Of a DNA stretch of 64,000 bases, positions 8,919-18,398 are shown piece by piece; positions within the stretch are counted from its first letter, which is position 1, and each line of letters begins with the position of its first letter. The DNA comes from Flavobacterium rivuli WB 3.3-2 = DSM 21788. GTDB taxonomy: Bacteria > Bacteroidota > Bacteroidia > Flavobacteriales > Flavobacteriaceae. The translations under genes and the position numbers were made by a program. The notes under the pieces are model-generated. The model ran no database searches. It worked only from the letters and a program-made list of their open reading frames with translations, and was not told the origin of the DNA. The stretch spans positions 1-64,000 of the forward strand of contig NZ_KB899973.1 in NCBI RefSeq assembly GCF_000378485.1. The letters are read 5' to 3'.

Positions 8919-11266
8919 TATATTTTTTTAGAAGTAACCTCTTTTAATTCTCCGTTTATTTTTACCTTCACTTTTTCAGAAGAAACTGACAGTACTTCAA
9001 ATTTAGTTATCTTTCCTTCTTTCCAGTCAAAATTTAATGTAAAACCACCTTGCGCTTTTAGCCCTTTTACACTACCATATTTTGCCCAGGCAGCAGGAAT
9101 AGCAGGCAGCAGCTCTATAAAACCGGCATGGCTCTGCACAAGCATCTCGCCAAAACCTGCGGTAGCGCCAAAATTGCCATCTATCTGGAATGGTGGCCCT
9201 GCTGATAGCAAGTTAGGGTATACACCACCACCTGCACCATAATTTATATCTGTTGCAAGCGTGGGGCGCAAAATAGTTTTTAGCAACTTGTTAGCTCTTT
9301 CGCCGTCCTTAAGCCGTGCCCAGAACAATTGCTTGTAAGCAATAGACCAGCTTGGGCCGTCGTCTCCCCTAACCTCAAGTGTTTTTTTAGCGGCTTCAGC
9401 CAGTTGTGGCGTAGCTTCTGGTGTAATTAGTGATGCGGGGTACAACCCATATAAATGCGATACATGGCGGTGCGTAGGCTCGGGCTCTTTGTATGGTTTT
9501 AGCCATTCCTGAACCCTTCCATCGGGGCTTACTACTCCCGGAGGTGGCAGTTGTGCCAGCTTATGCTGCAACTGGTTTCGCAAATCGGCATCGAGGCCAA
9601 GTGTTTGCGAAGCTGTAATTACATTGTTAAATAATTCCCTCACGATCTGGTTGTCAATAGTTGGCCCCATGCATACATGCGACACCTGCCCGTCGGGTAA
9701 ATAAAATGAATTTTCGGGCGACACCGATGGCGATGTTACCAGCCACCCTGTTTCAGGCTCTATGGTAAGCATGCTGTTGTAGAATTGTGCTGATCCTTTT
9801 ATTATAGGATATATTTCGGCTAAATATTTATTATCATTGCTAAACAAATAGTGTTGCCACAGGTTGTTACACATCCACCCTGAACCTGCCTTAGCCGATC
9901 CCCACGAAGCGCTCTCGCCCGGTTCTGTATAACCCCAAACATTAGTAATTACGTGTGCTATCCAACCCTCGGCATTGTAATATGCCTTTGCCGTTTTTTC
10001 GCCATAAGGCACCATATTTTTCATAAGGTCTTTAAGAGGCAGGTTAAGTTCGCCCAGATTGGCAACTTCAAGCGGCCACAGGTTCATTTGTATGTTTACG
10101 TCAAGATGGTAATCGCCATTCCATGGGGTTTGCACCTGATTAGCCCAAAGCCCCTGTAAATTTGGAGGTAGTAATCCCGCGCGGGTGCTGCTTATTGCCA
10201 GATACCTGCCAAACTGAAAGAACAGTACCGAAAGCGTATTGTCTTCGTCCGGCTTTTTGGTAAAAGCATCAAGGCGTTCATTAGTGGGCAGTGTGTTTTT
10301 TGTGCTTTCTCCAAGCGATACACTTACACGGTTAAATAGTTTCTGGTAATTTATAATATGACTATTCTTCAGGCTGTCATATTTTTTAGACAAGGCTGTA
10401 GCCAACGTGTTATCAACAGTTCTTTCAAAATTTTTATCTTTAAAATCAGTGCCCGATGCTACGTAAATAATAACCTCTGTAGCATTGCTTACAGTTAATG
10501 TTTTGTTACCTGAAGATAGCTTACCATCTTTTAGCTGCGTTTTAACCACTGTTTTATATTTCATGCCGTTGCCGCCTTTGCCATCGTTAAGGGCACCGCT
10601 CATAACAAGTGAATTATCTTTGCTTATAACCGTTTCAAAACGTTCCGGCCTGTCGAGCTGCATTGTAAAATTAAGTGCACCTTTTTTATTAGAGGTTAGT
10701 TTTACAGCTAATACATCATCGCTAAATCCTGCAAAATATTCACGGGTATACGTTACACCATTTACCGTAAATTGTGTTGCTGCAACAGCAGTTTGCAGGT
10801 TAAGGTGTCTTTTATAATTACTATACTTTATCTCTTTAGCCAGTTTACCATAATCAAAATTAAGGTTAAGGTTACCCAGAACCTGATAGCATCCAAATTG
10901 TACATTGGCACCATTTCCACTACCAGAGCCCGGGCCTGTACATATAAAATTTTTGTTAACCAGTTTTTCGGCTTCTACATTTTTACCGGCAAGAAGCAGT
11001 TCTTTTATTTTTGGCAGAGAGGTATATGCATTATAATTATTAGCATCCTGCGGAGAACCGCTCCATAAGGTAATATCGTTAAGAACCAATTTTTCGGTTG
11101 TTACACCTCCATCGGGCATAAGTCCAAGCCGGCCGTTGCCAAGCGGCAATGTTTCTTCCCAAACTGCTGCAGGTTTGGTGTACCATAATTCAAGTGGGTT
11201 AGTCTGGCTAAAGCCCAATACAGGCAGCAATAGCAGGAGTTTTAATATATGCTTAATGGTATTCAT
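8918..11266 (-). CDS. GH95 alpha-L-fucosidase-type glycoside hydrolase
   Basis: 782 residues with signal peptide (cut after FSQ, about residue 21). The N-terminal domain opens with LWYTKPAAVWEETLPLGNGRLG, and the (alpha/alpha)6 barrel contains DVNIQMNLWPLEVANL (389-404) and, near the C-terminus, QIDGNFGATAGFGEM, hallmarks of GH95. The Asp of QIDGNFG corresponds to the essential Asp of the family. Known activities are inverting alpha-1,2-L-fucosidase and alpha-L-galactosidase; the sequence does not tell which. It starts 9 bases after the GH92 stop and overlaps the GH2 start, so translational coupling is likely. Confidence 0.93.
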   Translation of the reverse strand: MNTIKHILKLLLLLPVLGFSQTNPLELWYTKPAAVWEETLPLGNGRLGLMPDGGVTTEKLVLNDITLWSGSPQDANNYNAYTSLPKIKELLLAGKNVEAEKLVNKNFICTGPGSGSGNGANVQFGCYQVLGNLNLNFDYGKLAKEIKYSNYKRHLNLQTAVAATQFTVNGVTYTREYFAGFSDDVLAVKLTSNKKGALNFTMQLDRPERFETVISKDNSLVMSGALNDGKGGNGMKYKTVVKTQLKDGKLSSGNKTLTVSNATEVIIYVASGTDFKDKNFERTVDNTLATALSKKYDSLKNSHIINYQKLFNRVSVSLGESTKNTLPTNERLDAFTKKPDEDNTLSVLFFQFGRYLAISSTRAGLLPPNLQGLWANQVQTPWNGDYHLDVNIQMNLWPLEVANLGELNLPLKDLMKNMVPYGEKTAKAYYNAEGWIAHVITNVWGYTEPGESASWGSAKAGSGWMCNNLWQHYLFSNDNKYLAEIYPIIKGSAQFYNSMLTIEPETGWLVTSPSVSPENSFYLPDGQVSHVCMGPTIDNQIVRELFNNVITASQTLGLDADLRNQLQHKLAQLPPPGVVSPDGRVQEWLKPYKEPEPTHRHVSHLYGLYPASLITPEATPQLAEAAKKTLEVRGDDGPSWSIAYKQLFWARLKDGERANKLLKTILRPTLATDINYGAGGGVYPNLLSAGPPFQIDGNFGATAGFGEMLVQSHAGFIELLPAIPAAWAKYGSVKGLKAQGGFTLNFDWKEGKITKFEVLSVSSEKVKVKINGELKEVTSKKI

Positions 11267-11275
11267 AGTCGAAGT

Positions 11276-13549
11276 TTAATTATAAATAATATTTTCAGGC
11301 CTGTCATCAGCTCCAGTACCCCATTTTTTATTTGGGGCACCGCCCATTGTAAATTCGAGCACACCGCCTTTTACAATGTCCTGTTGCGTAATATAAGTTT
11401 TGGTATAGGCTTTACCATTAAGTTTGGCGCTTTGTATATAAACATTTTTAGCTGAAGCATTTTTTGCAATAACAGTAAACGATTTTAACTCACTAATTTG
11501 TATCGTAGCTTTTTTAAGTGCCGGAGTTCCTATTACATAGATACTGCTTGCCGGGTTAACAGGATAAAACCCCATAGCGCTAAAAATATACCACGAAGAT
11601 AGTTCACCGCAATCATCATTACCGGCATAGCCGGATGATGTAGTGTTATACATTTTGTTCAATATTTCTGAGACATATTGCTGGGTTTTCCACGGCTGTC
11701 CTGCATAATTATATAGGTATGCAATATGATGGCTTGGCTCATTACCATGCGCATATTGCCCAATGAAACCAGATGCGTTATCATTCACTTCTTGTGGCTT
11801 ATCTTCTAAGGTAAAAAAGGTATCCAGCTTTTGTGTAAATGCTTTATTACCTCCCACTAATCCTATCAAGCCCTTTACATCCTGGGGTACATACCAAAAA
11901 TACTGCCAGCCATTTCCCTCTGTAAACGGGTAACCTCCATTTGCTCCGTATTTTAACGGGTCAAACGGGTCTATCCATTGTTTTTTATCATCTTTGGCCC
12001 TAAAAAAGCCAATTTGTTTATCGTACAGGTTTTTGTAAAACTGAGAGCGTTTTAGAAAACGGTTATAATCTTCGGCCTTATCAAGTTTTTTAGCCATTTG
12101 TGCCACACACCAGTCGTCATAAGCCATTTCGAGCGTGAGGGAAACCGACTGCGATTTTAAATTTTCGGGTATATAACCGTATTGTTCCCAGATACCGAAT
12201 GGCGAACCGGGATGTTCTAAAAGAGATGAATTCTTTACAGCCTCATAAGCTGCATGAGCATCTATGCCTGGCAGCCCTTTAAGAACAGCATCGGTAATAA
12301 CGGAAATAGAATGATTGCCTATCATACAATAATTTTCCTGACCCCATAATTGCCAGATGGGTAAATAACCGAAAGCTTTGTAGTGTAATAACATACTGTT
12401 TATAAAATCAGCAGAACGTTCGGGCTGAAGCAATGTATACAGCGGATGTGCAGCACGATAGGTATCCCATAAAGAAAATGTTGAGTAATACGGTTTAGCT
12501 GAATTTTTAGTCGTAAAATCGGCCGAGGGATAATCACCGTTTACATCAGATATTTGATTGGGCTGAATAAAAGTGTGGTATAATGCTGTATAAAATATTG
12601 TTTTTTGGTCGGGAGTTCCTTCAATCTTAATCTTGCTCAGTTCTTTTTCCCATGCAGTATCGGCAGCATTCACGGTTGCATTAAAATCCCATGCAGGAAT
12701 TTCTGCCTGTACATTAAACCGTGCATTCTCAACACTTGTAGCTGATATCCCCACTTTTACAAGTACATCAGCATTTGCCGTATCAAAATCTAAAATTGCC
12801 TTTAGGGCAGTACCGTTTATAATAGTAACATTTTGGTAAAGGTTGCCGTTATCAGTCACCTGATTTTTGATGATGGGTTGCGAAAACTCAGCATGAAAAA
12901 ACACCTTTCGCATAGGTGCCCAACCTGTTATAATACGATACCCTTCTACAGTATGGTTATTAGGAAATGATAATTGCGAGGCAATAATACGTGTATTCCA
13001 ATCTGATTTTTTCATCGAGTGGTCAAGGTCGATGATTATGTGAGCCGATTTATTTTTAGGAAAGTTGTATTTATGAAATCCGGCATGGGTGGTTGCAGTA
13101 AGTTCAGCAGTAACATCATAGTCTTTAAGGTCAACTTTGTAATATCCGGGTTTTGCAATCTCATCTTTATGCAAAAATGCAGATTGGTAAGGGTTTGTAC
13201 CTGCATCTTCCTTTATAATATCTCCGGTGAAGGGCATGACCAATACATCAAAAAACTCGGCAACACCGGTACCGCTCAGGTGGGTATGGCTAAAACCTGC
13301 AATGGTAGTGTCGTTATAATTATAGCCAGATGCCACACCCCAGTCGGGTATATTACGGGTATCCGGACTTAATTGCACCATACCAAAGGGTACCGTTGCA
13401 CCAGGATAGTTATTGCCTGAAAGTGGCGAACCCACAATTGCTCCTGTGCCTATAAAAGGGTTTACATGGCTGGTTAGCTTTTCTGTTTGTGCTTTAAGGG
13501 TGATTGCTAAAAGTATTGTAGCAAAAATGTATATTATATTTATTTTCAT
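11276..13549 (-). CDS. GH92 alpha-mannosidase
   Basis: 757 residues with signal peptide (LKAQ, about residue 21). It begins the mature part with VNPFIGTGAIVGSPLSGNNYPGA..., here without lipobox. Catalytic and calcium-site segments are TEGNGWQYFWYVPQD (E544), GNEPSHHIAYLYNYAG (E604) and GNDDCGELSSWYIFSAMGF (D645, D646, E649). GH92 enzymes are calcium-dependent inverting exo-alpha-mannosidases, active on alpha-1,2, -1,3, -1,4 or -1,6 mannose of N-glycans or fungal mannans. Linkage specificity cannot be read here. The upstream gap of 109 bases carries a hairpin (13568-13594) that may tune expression relative to the preceding gene. Confidence 0.95.
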   Translation of the reverse strand: MKINIIYIFATILLAITLKAQTEKLTSHVNPFIGTGAIVGSPLSGNNYPGATVPFGMVQLSPDTRNIPDWGVASGYNYNDTTIAGFSHTHLSGTGVAEFFDVLVMPFTGDIIKEDAGTNPYQSAFLHKDEIAKPGYYKVDLKDYDVTAELTATTHAGFHKYNFPKNKSAHIIIDLDHSMKKSDWNTRIIASQLSFPNNHTVEGYRIITGWAPMRKVFFHAEFSQPIIKNQVTDNGNLYQNVTIINGTALKAILDFDTANADVLVKVGISATSVENARFNVQAEIPAWDFNATVNAADTAWEKELSKIKIEGTPDQKTIFYTALYHTFIQPNQISDVNGDYPSADFTTKNSAKPYYSTFSLWDTYRAAHPLYTLLQPERSADFINSMLLHYKAFGYLPIWQLWGQENYCMIGNHSISVITDAVLKGLPGIDAHAAYEAVKNSSLLEHPGSPFGIWEQYGYIPENLKSQSVSLTLEMAYDDWCVAQMAKKLDKAEDYNRFLKRSQFYKNLYDKQIGFFRAKDDKKQWIDPFDPLKYGANGGYPFTEGNGWQYFWYVPQDVKGLIGLVGGNKAFTQKLDTFFTLEDKPQEVNDNASGFIGQYAHGNEPSHHIAYLYNYAGQPWKTQQYVSEILNKMYNTTSSGYAGNDDCGELSSWYIFSAMGFYPVNPASSIYVIGTPALKKATIQISELKSFTVIAKNASAKNVYIQSAKLNGKAYTKTYITQQDIVKGGVLEFTMGGAPNKKWGTGADDRPENIIYN

Positions 13550-13567
13550 TCATAACCTATATTAAAA

Positions 13568-13594
13568 CCTACAAGGCCTTAAAGACCTTGCAGG
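13568..13594 (-). promoter_or_regulatory. Hairpin between GH2-CBM32 and GH92 genes
   Basis: On the minus strand CCTGCAAGG pairs with CCTTGTAGG (one G-U) around a nine-base loop, followed by TTTTAAT 18 bases before the GH92 start. It may be a weak terminator, a processing or stabilising hairpin, or a copy of the ACCTTGCAGG-type dispersed repeat common in this group. Confidence 0.5.
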
Positions 13595-13658
13595 CGGGAA
13601 AATTATAATTATAGATTCTCTAAGTTTTTAAGACCTTATGAGTATCAAAATATTTAAA

Positions 13659-16595
13659 TTAATTATTGTAAGGAGCAGCCATAATTATAGGTTTTTCTCC
13701 GGTTTTAACCAATGCTTCTTCAAATTCTATCAGTACTTCGCGACTCTCACCTTTAAATAATGTAAAATAGTTATTGCTCATTATTGCAGGTAGTATCTGG
13801 TCATTAGTTTTACTGTTCAGCGCCTGTACACGTAAACCAAAAGCCACGCCGTCAGGACTCGAAACTTTAGCCGTGATATATTGTTTACCATTGCGTTTTA
13901 CAATTTTAGAAGTTACGTTAAGCTTAACTTTTGGGAGCTCACTAAGAGCCTTAAAATCTTTCATGTTAATACCCCTCCAGTAAAAATTTTCGCTAATAAG
14001 CTTACCAGATGCTTCCTTAAGTTTTAGTTTAATAAAATGCACTTTGGTAAGCCCAGCAATATCGGCAGAGGCTGCGTATACTTTGAAATCAAACAATGAA
14101 TAGCCCCAACCTGAACCACGTTTTACCCCCTGCATGCGCACGTATCTGGCAGGTGTTTCATCAAATGAAAGTGCCTCGGGGCCAGGTTTTCCATCCCTTA
14201 CCATTATAACATCTGTCCATGTTTTTGCATCGGTGCTTAACTGTATTTTATATTCTTTGGCATAGGCATTTTCCCAATTTAGCACTACACGGTTTACCAT
14301 GTGTTCGCCTTGCAGGTCTACATATATCCACTCTTCATCTTTATTGTCTGCCGACCAGCGGCTACTGTCATTACCATCATTTACGTCTGCAGGCTTCTCT
14401 CCCGAAGATGCCATAACCGGTTTTTGGAAGGCAAGATCCTGTTGGTTTGCATAAAATGGAATTACAAAACTCTCAGTCGCAGTATCCGAAAACGAATTTA
14501 CTTTAGCAGATTGCCTGAATTTAGCAACTTCTTTACCATCCATATTGTAAATTGCGGCTTCTGCCTGAAGGTCTTTATAATCAGTACCTGTTGTATTAAT
14601 AACTTTAACTGAGTTATTAGTGGGGTTCCATGAAACATGTAATGGCTCGCAGGCCGATTTAGTACCCCAGTAAGCTCCCGTAAGATCATAGTAATAATCA
14701 TACGTTTGCCATACCATAGAAGGGTATGCACTTTGGCTCATCCACACCATAATACCCGATGCATCTTCCCACATGTGGTCTAACCAACCCTCATACATTG
14801 CTTTGTTGGTTTCTATATTAAGCAGCTGCGCTTTCTTAGTATAATCTTCAATACCTTTTGGCGCACCGTAGCGTTCAGTTATGCTTTTATCATAATTATC
14901 AGGAGATGCATTTCCTGCATTAGTACCAAAATAATGCTTGTTCCACATTTCATTTCTTGGCCAAAGGTCTTTTTCCGGAATAAATTTTCTTAAACTCTCT
15001 ACATTAGGAAAAACAGCAGTACCAATTTCGCTGCGCAATCCCCAGCCGGGGCCATCGCCGGTACCAAAATAAGCTTCGGGATATTTAGTAAAATACCATC
15101 TTGGATCTTTATTTCCCCAAAGGCCGCTACCCGAAAGCCCCCCGGCATTAGAACATGCCTGGTATAGCCTGTCGTTGCCATCAAAAGTTTTAATATCTTC
15201 GGCAAGCCAGCCGCTTAATGGCGGTTGTGGTACACCCTCGTTATTACCACACCATACTGCTATGCAGGCATAGTTGCGGTAGCGCTTTACTTTCTCTACC
15301 GCATTTTCGTTAAAGGCATAAATATCTTGCGGTAAAGTAGGGTTAGAATTCAGCCAGAAATCGTCCCACACCATTATACCATATTTATCGCATGCCTGGT
15401 AAAACTCCTCATCGGTAGTAGAGCCAAGCCAGTTACGAATAATATTATAGTTCATTTCTTTATGCAGGCGCAGCTTAAGATCGTACTCTTCGCCACGGGC
15501 ACGCAACATATACTCGCTCATACCCCAGTTACCTCCTTTTAAAAATACACGTTTACCATTAATCGAAACGTGCAGCACACCGCCCTCTTTATCATAACTG
15601 TATTTACGGATACCAAAAGTTACTTTCTTGCTATCCGTAACCTCATTACCTAGTTTAAGTTTAAATTCGCATGTATACAGGTTAGGGTCGCCATAGCCAT
15701 TAGGCCACCATAGCGTAGGGTTAGCAATACTTAGCCCTGTAAACTGTTCTTTAGTAAGCGACACGGTTGTTGTCCTCCCCGCCTCTACGTCAAACTTTTT
15801 ATTAAAAGCAATGTTGCCGGGCATAATAATACCCGCAAGTTCTCCCTGCAGGTTTTGTGACGAAACATTTTTTACATCTACTTTTATATCAAGGTCCGCA
15901 CGGGCGTTGCTGGGAAGGTTAGTGCGAATCCACGGGTCTTCCATAACAATTTCACCGGTATTGGTAAGATAAACATCATCTGTAATACCAGAATTTAATC
16001 CAGGCACATAAGGTATCCAGTCCCAACTGGCACTTGCCACATAAGTAGGGCTGCCATAATTGTTAAGCGGTAATTGTGGTATAGAAACCAATATTGCCAA
16101 AACATTTGTGCCACTCCTGTTAGCAAGTTTTGTAATATCAAACTTGCCCCGCTGCATCATTCCGCTAAGAGTAGCTATCTTTTTACCATTCAGGTAAATA
16201 TCGCCAAGGCGGTTTATCCCTTCAAAATTTAGCCAAATAATGTCTTTAGTAAAATTAGCAGGTACTTTAAACTCTGTACGATACCAATAGCTGCGATCGT
16301 ATTTTGCACGATCCACTTTATGAATGTTATCGCCATAATTAGGATCTTTTTCAAGCCCTGCGGTAACATACGAGTTAAATACCGTTCCCGGCACAACGGC
16401 ATTTACCCAGCTTGTAGTTCCATAGCCTGCATTAAGGATAGCCATACTGTCCTTGCCTATTTCGGCCTGTGGCTTTACTTTCCAGGTTACCGCCGGAGCA
16501 TTAAGGCTGGACTTTATATTTTGCGAAAAAGCGCTCCATGGCAGGGCGCTTAATGCTAAAAAGAATAGTATTTTATGTGAGATATTTTTTATCAT
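13659..16595 (-). CDS. GH2 exo-beta-glucosaminidase / endo-beta-mannosidase-like enzyme with CBM32
   Basis: 978 residues with signal peptide (SAFSQ, about residue 25). GH2 jelly roll (30-215), Ig-like domain, and a barrel with acid/base E453 in AVWCGNNEG and nucleophile E523 in GWGLRSEIGTAVFPNVES. The WCGNNE and LRSEIG forms are those of the exo-beta-D-glucosaminidase / mannosylglycoprotein endo-beta-mannosidase branch, not of LacZ. An F5/8 type C (CBM32) domain is inserted at about 721-842, then an Ig-like tail. With GH92 next door, action on Man-beta-GlcNAc or beta-mannosides is a reasonable guess. Separated from susD by 247 bases holding two candidate -7 elements. Confidence 0.87.
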   Translation of the reverse strand: MIKNISHKILFFLALSALPWSAFSQNIKSSLNAPAVTWKVKPQAEIGKDSMAILNAGYGTTSWVNAVVPGTVFNSYVTAGLEKDPNYGDNIHKVDRAKYDRSYWYRTEFKVPANFTKDIIWLNFEGINRLGDIYLNGKKIATLSGMMQRGKFDITKLANRSGTNVLAILVSIPQLPLNNYGSPTYVASASWDWIPYVPGLNSGITDDVYLTNTGEIVMEDPWIRTNLPSNARADLDIKVDVKNVSSQNLQGELAGIIMPGNIAFNKKFDVEAGRTTTVSLTKEQFTGLSIANPTLWWPNGYGDPNLYTCEFKLKLGNEVTDSKKVTFGIRKYSYDKEGGVLHVSINGKRVFLKGGNWGMSEYMLRARGEEYDLKLRLHKEMNYNIIRNWLGSTTDEEFYQACDKYGIMVWDDFWLNSNPTLPQDIYAFNENAVEKVKRYRNYACIAVWCGNNEGVPQPPLSGWLAEDIKTFDGNDRLYQACSNAGGLSGSGLWGNKDPRWYFTKYPEAYFGTGDGPGWGLRSEIGTAVFPNVESLRKFIPEKDLWPRNEMWNKHYFGTNAGNASPDNYDKSITERYGAPKGIEDYTKKAQLLNIETNKAMYEGWLDHMWEDASGIMVWMSQSAYPSMVWQTYDYYYDLTGAYWGTKSACEPLHVSWNPTNNSVKVINTTGTDYKDLQAEAAIYNMDGKEVAKFRQSAKVNSFSDTATESFVIPFYANQQDLAFQKPVMASSGEKPADVNDGNDSSRWSADNKDEEWIYVDLQGEHMVNRVVLNWENAYAKEYKIQLSTDAKTWTDVIMVRDGKPGPEALSFDETPARYVRMQGVKRGSGWGYSLFDFKVYAASADIAGLTKVHFIKLKLKEASGKLISENFYWRGINMKDFKALSELPKVKLNVTSKIVKRNGKQYITAKVSSPDGVAFGLRVQALNSKTNDQILPAIMSNNYFTLFKGESREVLIEFEEALVKTGEKPIIMAAPYNN

Positions 16596-16738
16596 AATGT
16601 TTGTGTATAGTGTTTTGGTATTGGTTAAACTGGTTAATAGTTAGCATATAAATTATGAATGCCATTTTGAATGAAAGCAGTTAGCAGAAAATCTCACACA
16701 TCTCTGTTACTACCTTCATCCAAAACGACATTCACTAC

Positions 16739-16791
16739 CAAATTTATCCTAACTAACTCTAAAAATTATTAAACATATAAACCCAAATATA
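16739..16791 (-). promoter_or_regulatory. Two candidate -7 elements upstream of the GH2-CBM32 gene
   Basis: On the minus strand TAAATTTG (16746-16739) and TATATTTG (16791-16784) match TAnnTTTG. Neither has an ideal -33 partner. The enzyme genes may therefore have a promoter of their own in addition to read-through from susCD. Confidence 0.4.
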
Positions 16792-16842
16792 TATTTAACC
16801 TTTTGCTCTCAAAAGAGCTTATGAAACCATCTATTAAACTTA

Positions 16843-18372
16843 TTAATAACCCGGATTTTGATCGCCGGGGTTAATTTCCGGATTTTGACTAATTTCGCTC
16901 AACGGAATAGGATACAGATTATGGAACTCTGCAATAGTACCATTCTGGTTGGCCCATTTGTTGCGGGCTCTTACAAGCTGTACTAATTTACCAGTACGAA
17001 GAAGATCCATCCTTCTCCAGCCTTCAAAGGCAAGCTCACGCATGCGCTCATCAAGAATTTTTTCCCTAAACTCATTCTGAGAGTTTCCACTCCATGCCAT
17101 GCCTGCAGGTAAAGTTCCACCAAAAGCACGAGTACGTACCTGATTAACATAACCTTCAGCATTACCTGTTTGTCCAAGTTCATTAAGTGCTTCAGCATAC
17201 ATTAACAATACATCGGCGTAACGAATGTATGGTTTGTTCTTTCCACACTGCCAGAATGATTGTGTGGCATCTGTACGGATATCTTCATATTTTTTAATAT
17301 GTGGATCAAGTTCATCACCTCCAAAACCTGCTGGCAATGTCGGCCTCTGCCCACGATATGTAAAGTCGTAGCGGATACTAAGGTTTTTTCTTTGATCTCC
17401 TGTTTCCCATATCCCGCCTGCCGAGGTATCATTAAGACAATATTCTGTAGGTAAAATAAGATCATAACCTCCAAAGTATGCATACTGGTTTAAGTTAGCA
17501 ACAGCCCTTGAGCCTGTTTGCCACTGTATTTGGTTGTTATCAGGATAGGTATTATTAAACTGAAACTCATATAGAGATTCCTGGTTATTTTGAAAGTTAG
17601 GATTGAATAATTTCGAATAATTATCCATTAAACTATAACGTCCCGAATTAATAACAGCTTCAAAAGCATTTTTTGCTAAAGTATAATCCCTCAACCCGGA
17701 GGCTTCTGGAGCTGTCATATATACTTTACCAAGCAATGCCTGCGCAACTCCTTTAGTTGGATACTGAGGGTTTTCCTGTGTAACAGGGAGCTTTTCTATA
17801 GCAACTAAAAGATCGTTTACAATGTAGTTAAAAACCTGATCTACTGGCTGACGTCTACCCCCAAATTCTGCCGAACGGCCTTTATCATTTATCGGAACTG
17901 ATCCCCAATAAGTTCCTAATTCAAACATAACCGCTGCCCTTAAAAAACTGGCCTCTCCTAAAAGAAGGTCACGGCGTGCAGTATCTGGCTCTGTGTTAGA
18001 GTTTAAATAAAATATTGACAAGGCTGTTATGTTAACTATTGGCCAACGATCATTCCACTGGCCTCCCAATGCATTATTTTCCTGGCTTAAAAAGTTATTA
18101 TATAAGTCAAGCCCGGCTTGGTTAGCATCGTTTATTACTTGATAAATACCTTGTTGAGATTCATCTGTACCGAGGTCAAAATAAAGTCCAGGCCGGTCTT
18201 TTCTTAAATTTCTCCAAGATGTAAAACTACCTAATAGTGCCGGCTCTATGTTATCCATTTTAGAGTACACCTGTGCCTCTGTCAAACCCGTTTGTGGTTC
18301 CTCTTCTAAAAAATCAGAGCAGGACGAGAAAAGTATTGTTAGTGCCATTGCGGCTAAAACTCTTGTTTTCAT
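16843..18372 (-). CDS. susD: SusD/RagB-type glycan-binding outer-membrane lipoprotein
   Basis: 509 residues. Lipoprotein signal LTILFSSCSDFLEEEPQTG with Cys at about 18 and the acidic DFLEEEP that in this phylum favours surface export. The TPR scaffold includes LLGEASFLRAAVMFELGTYWG and the C-terminal signature KPYIRYADVLLMYAEALNE plus LDERMRELAFEGWRRMDLLRTG, both standard for SusD. It caps the SusC barrel and captures oligosaccharides at the surface. It follows susC by 26 bases, so they are one operon. A weak hairpin (16803-16820) sits behind the stop. Confidence 0.97.
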   Translation of the reverse strand: MKTRVLAAMALTILFSSCSDFLEEEPQTGLTEAQVYSKMDNIEPALLGSFTSWRNLRKDRPGLYFDLGTDESQQGIYQVINDANQAGLDLYNNFLSQENNALGGQWNDRWPIVNITALSIFYLNSNTEPDTARRDLLLGEASFLRAAVMFELGTYWGSVPINDKGRSAEFGGRRQPVDQVFNYIVNDLLVAIEKLPVTQENPQYPTKGVAQALLGKVYMTAPEASGLRDYTLAKNAFEAVINSGRYSLMDNYSKLFNPNFQNNQESLYEFQFNNTYPDNNQIQWQTGSRAVANLNQYAYFGGYDLILPTEYCLNDTSAGGIWETGDQRKNLSIRYDFTYRGQRPTLPAGFGGDELDPHIKKYEDIRTDATQSFWQCGKNKPYIRYADVLLMYAEALNELGQTGNAEGYVNQVRTRAFGGTLPAGMAWSGNSQNEFREKILDERMRELAFEGWRRMDLLRTGKLVQLVRARNKWANQNGTIAEFHNLYPIPLSEISQNPEINPGDQNPGY

Positions 18373-18398
18373 ACTATTTTTTTTTATGTTTAATACTA

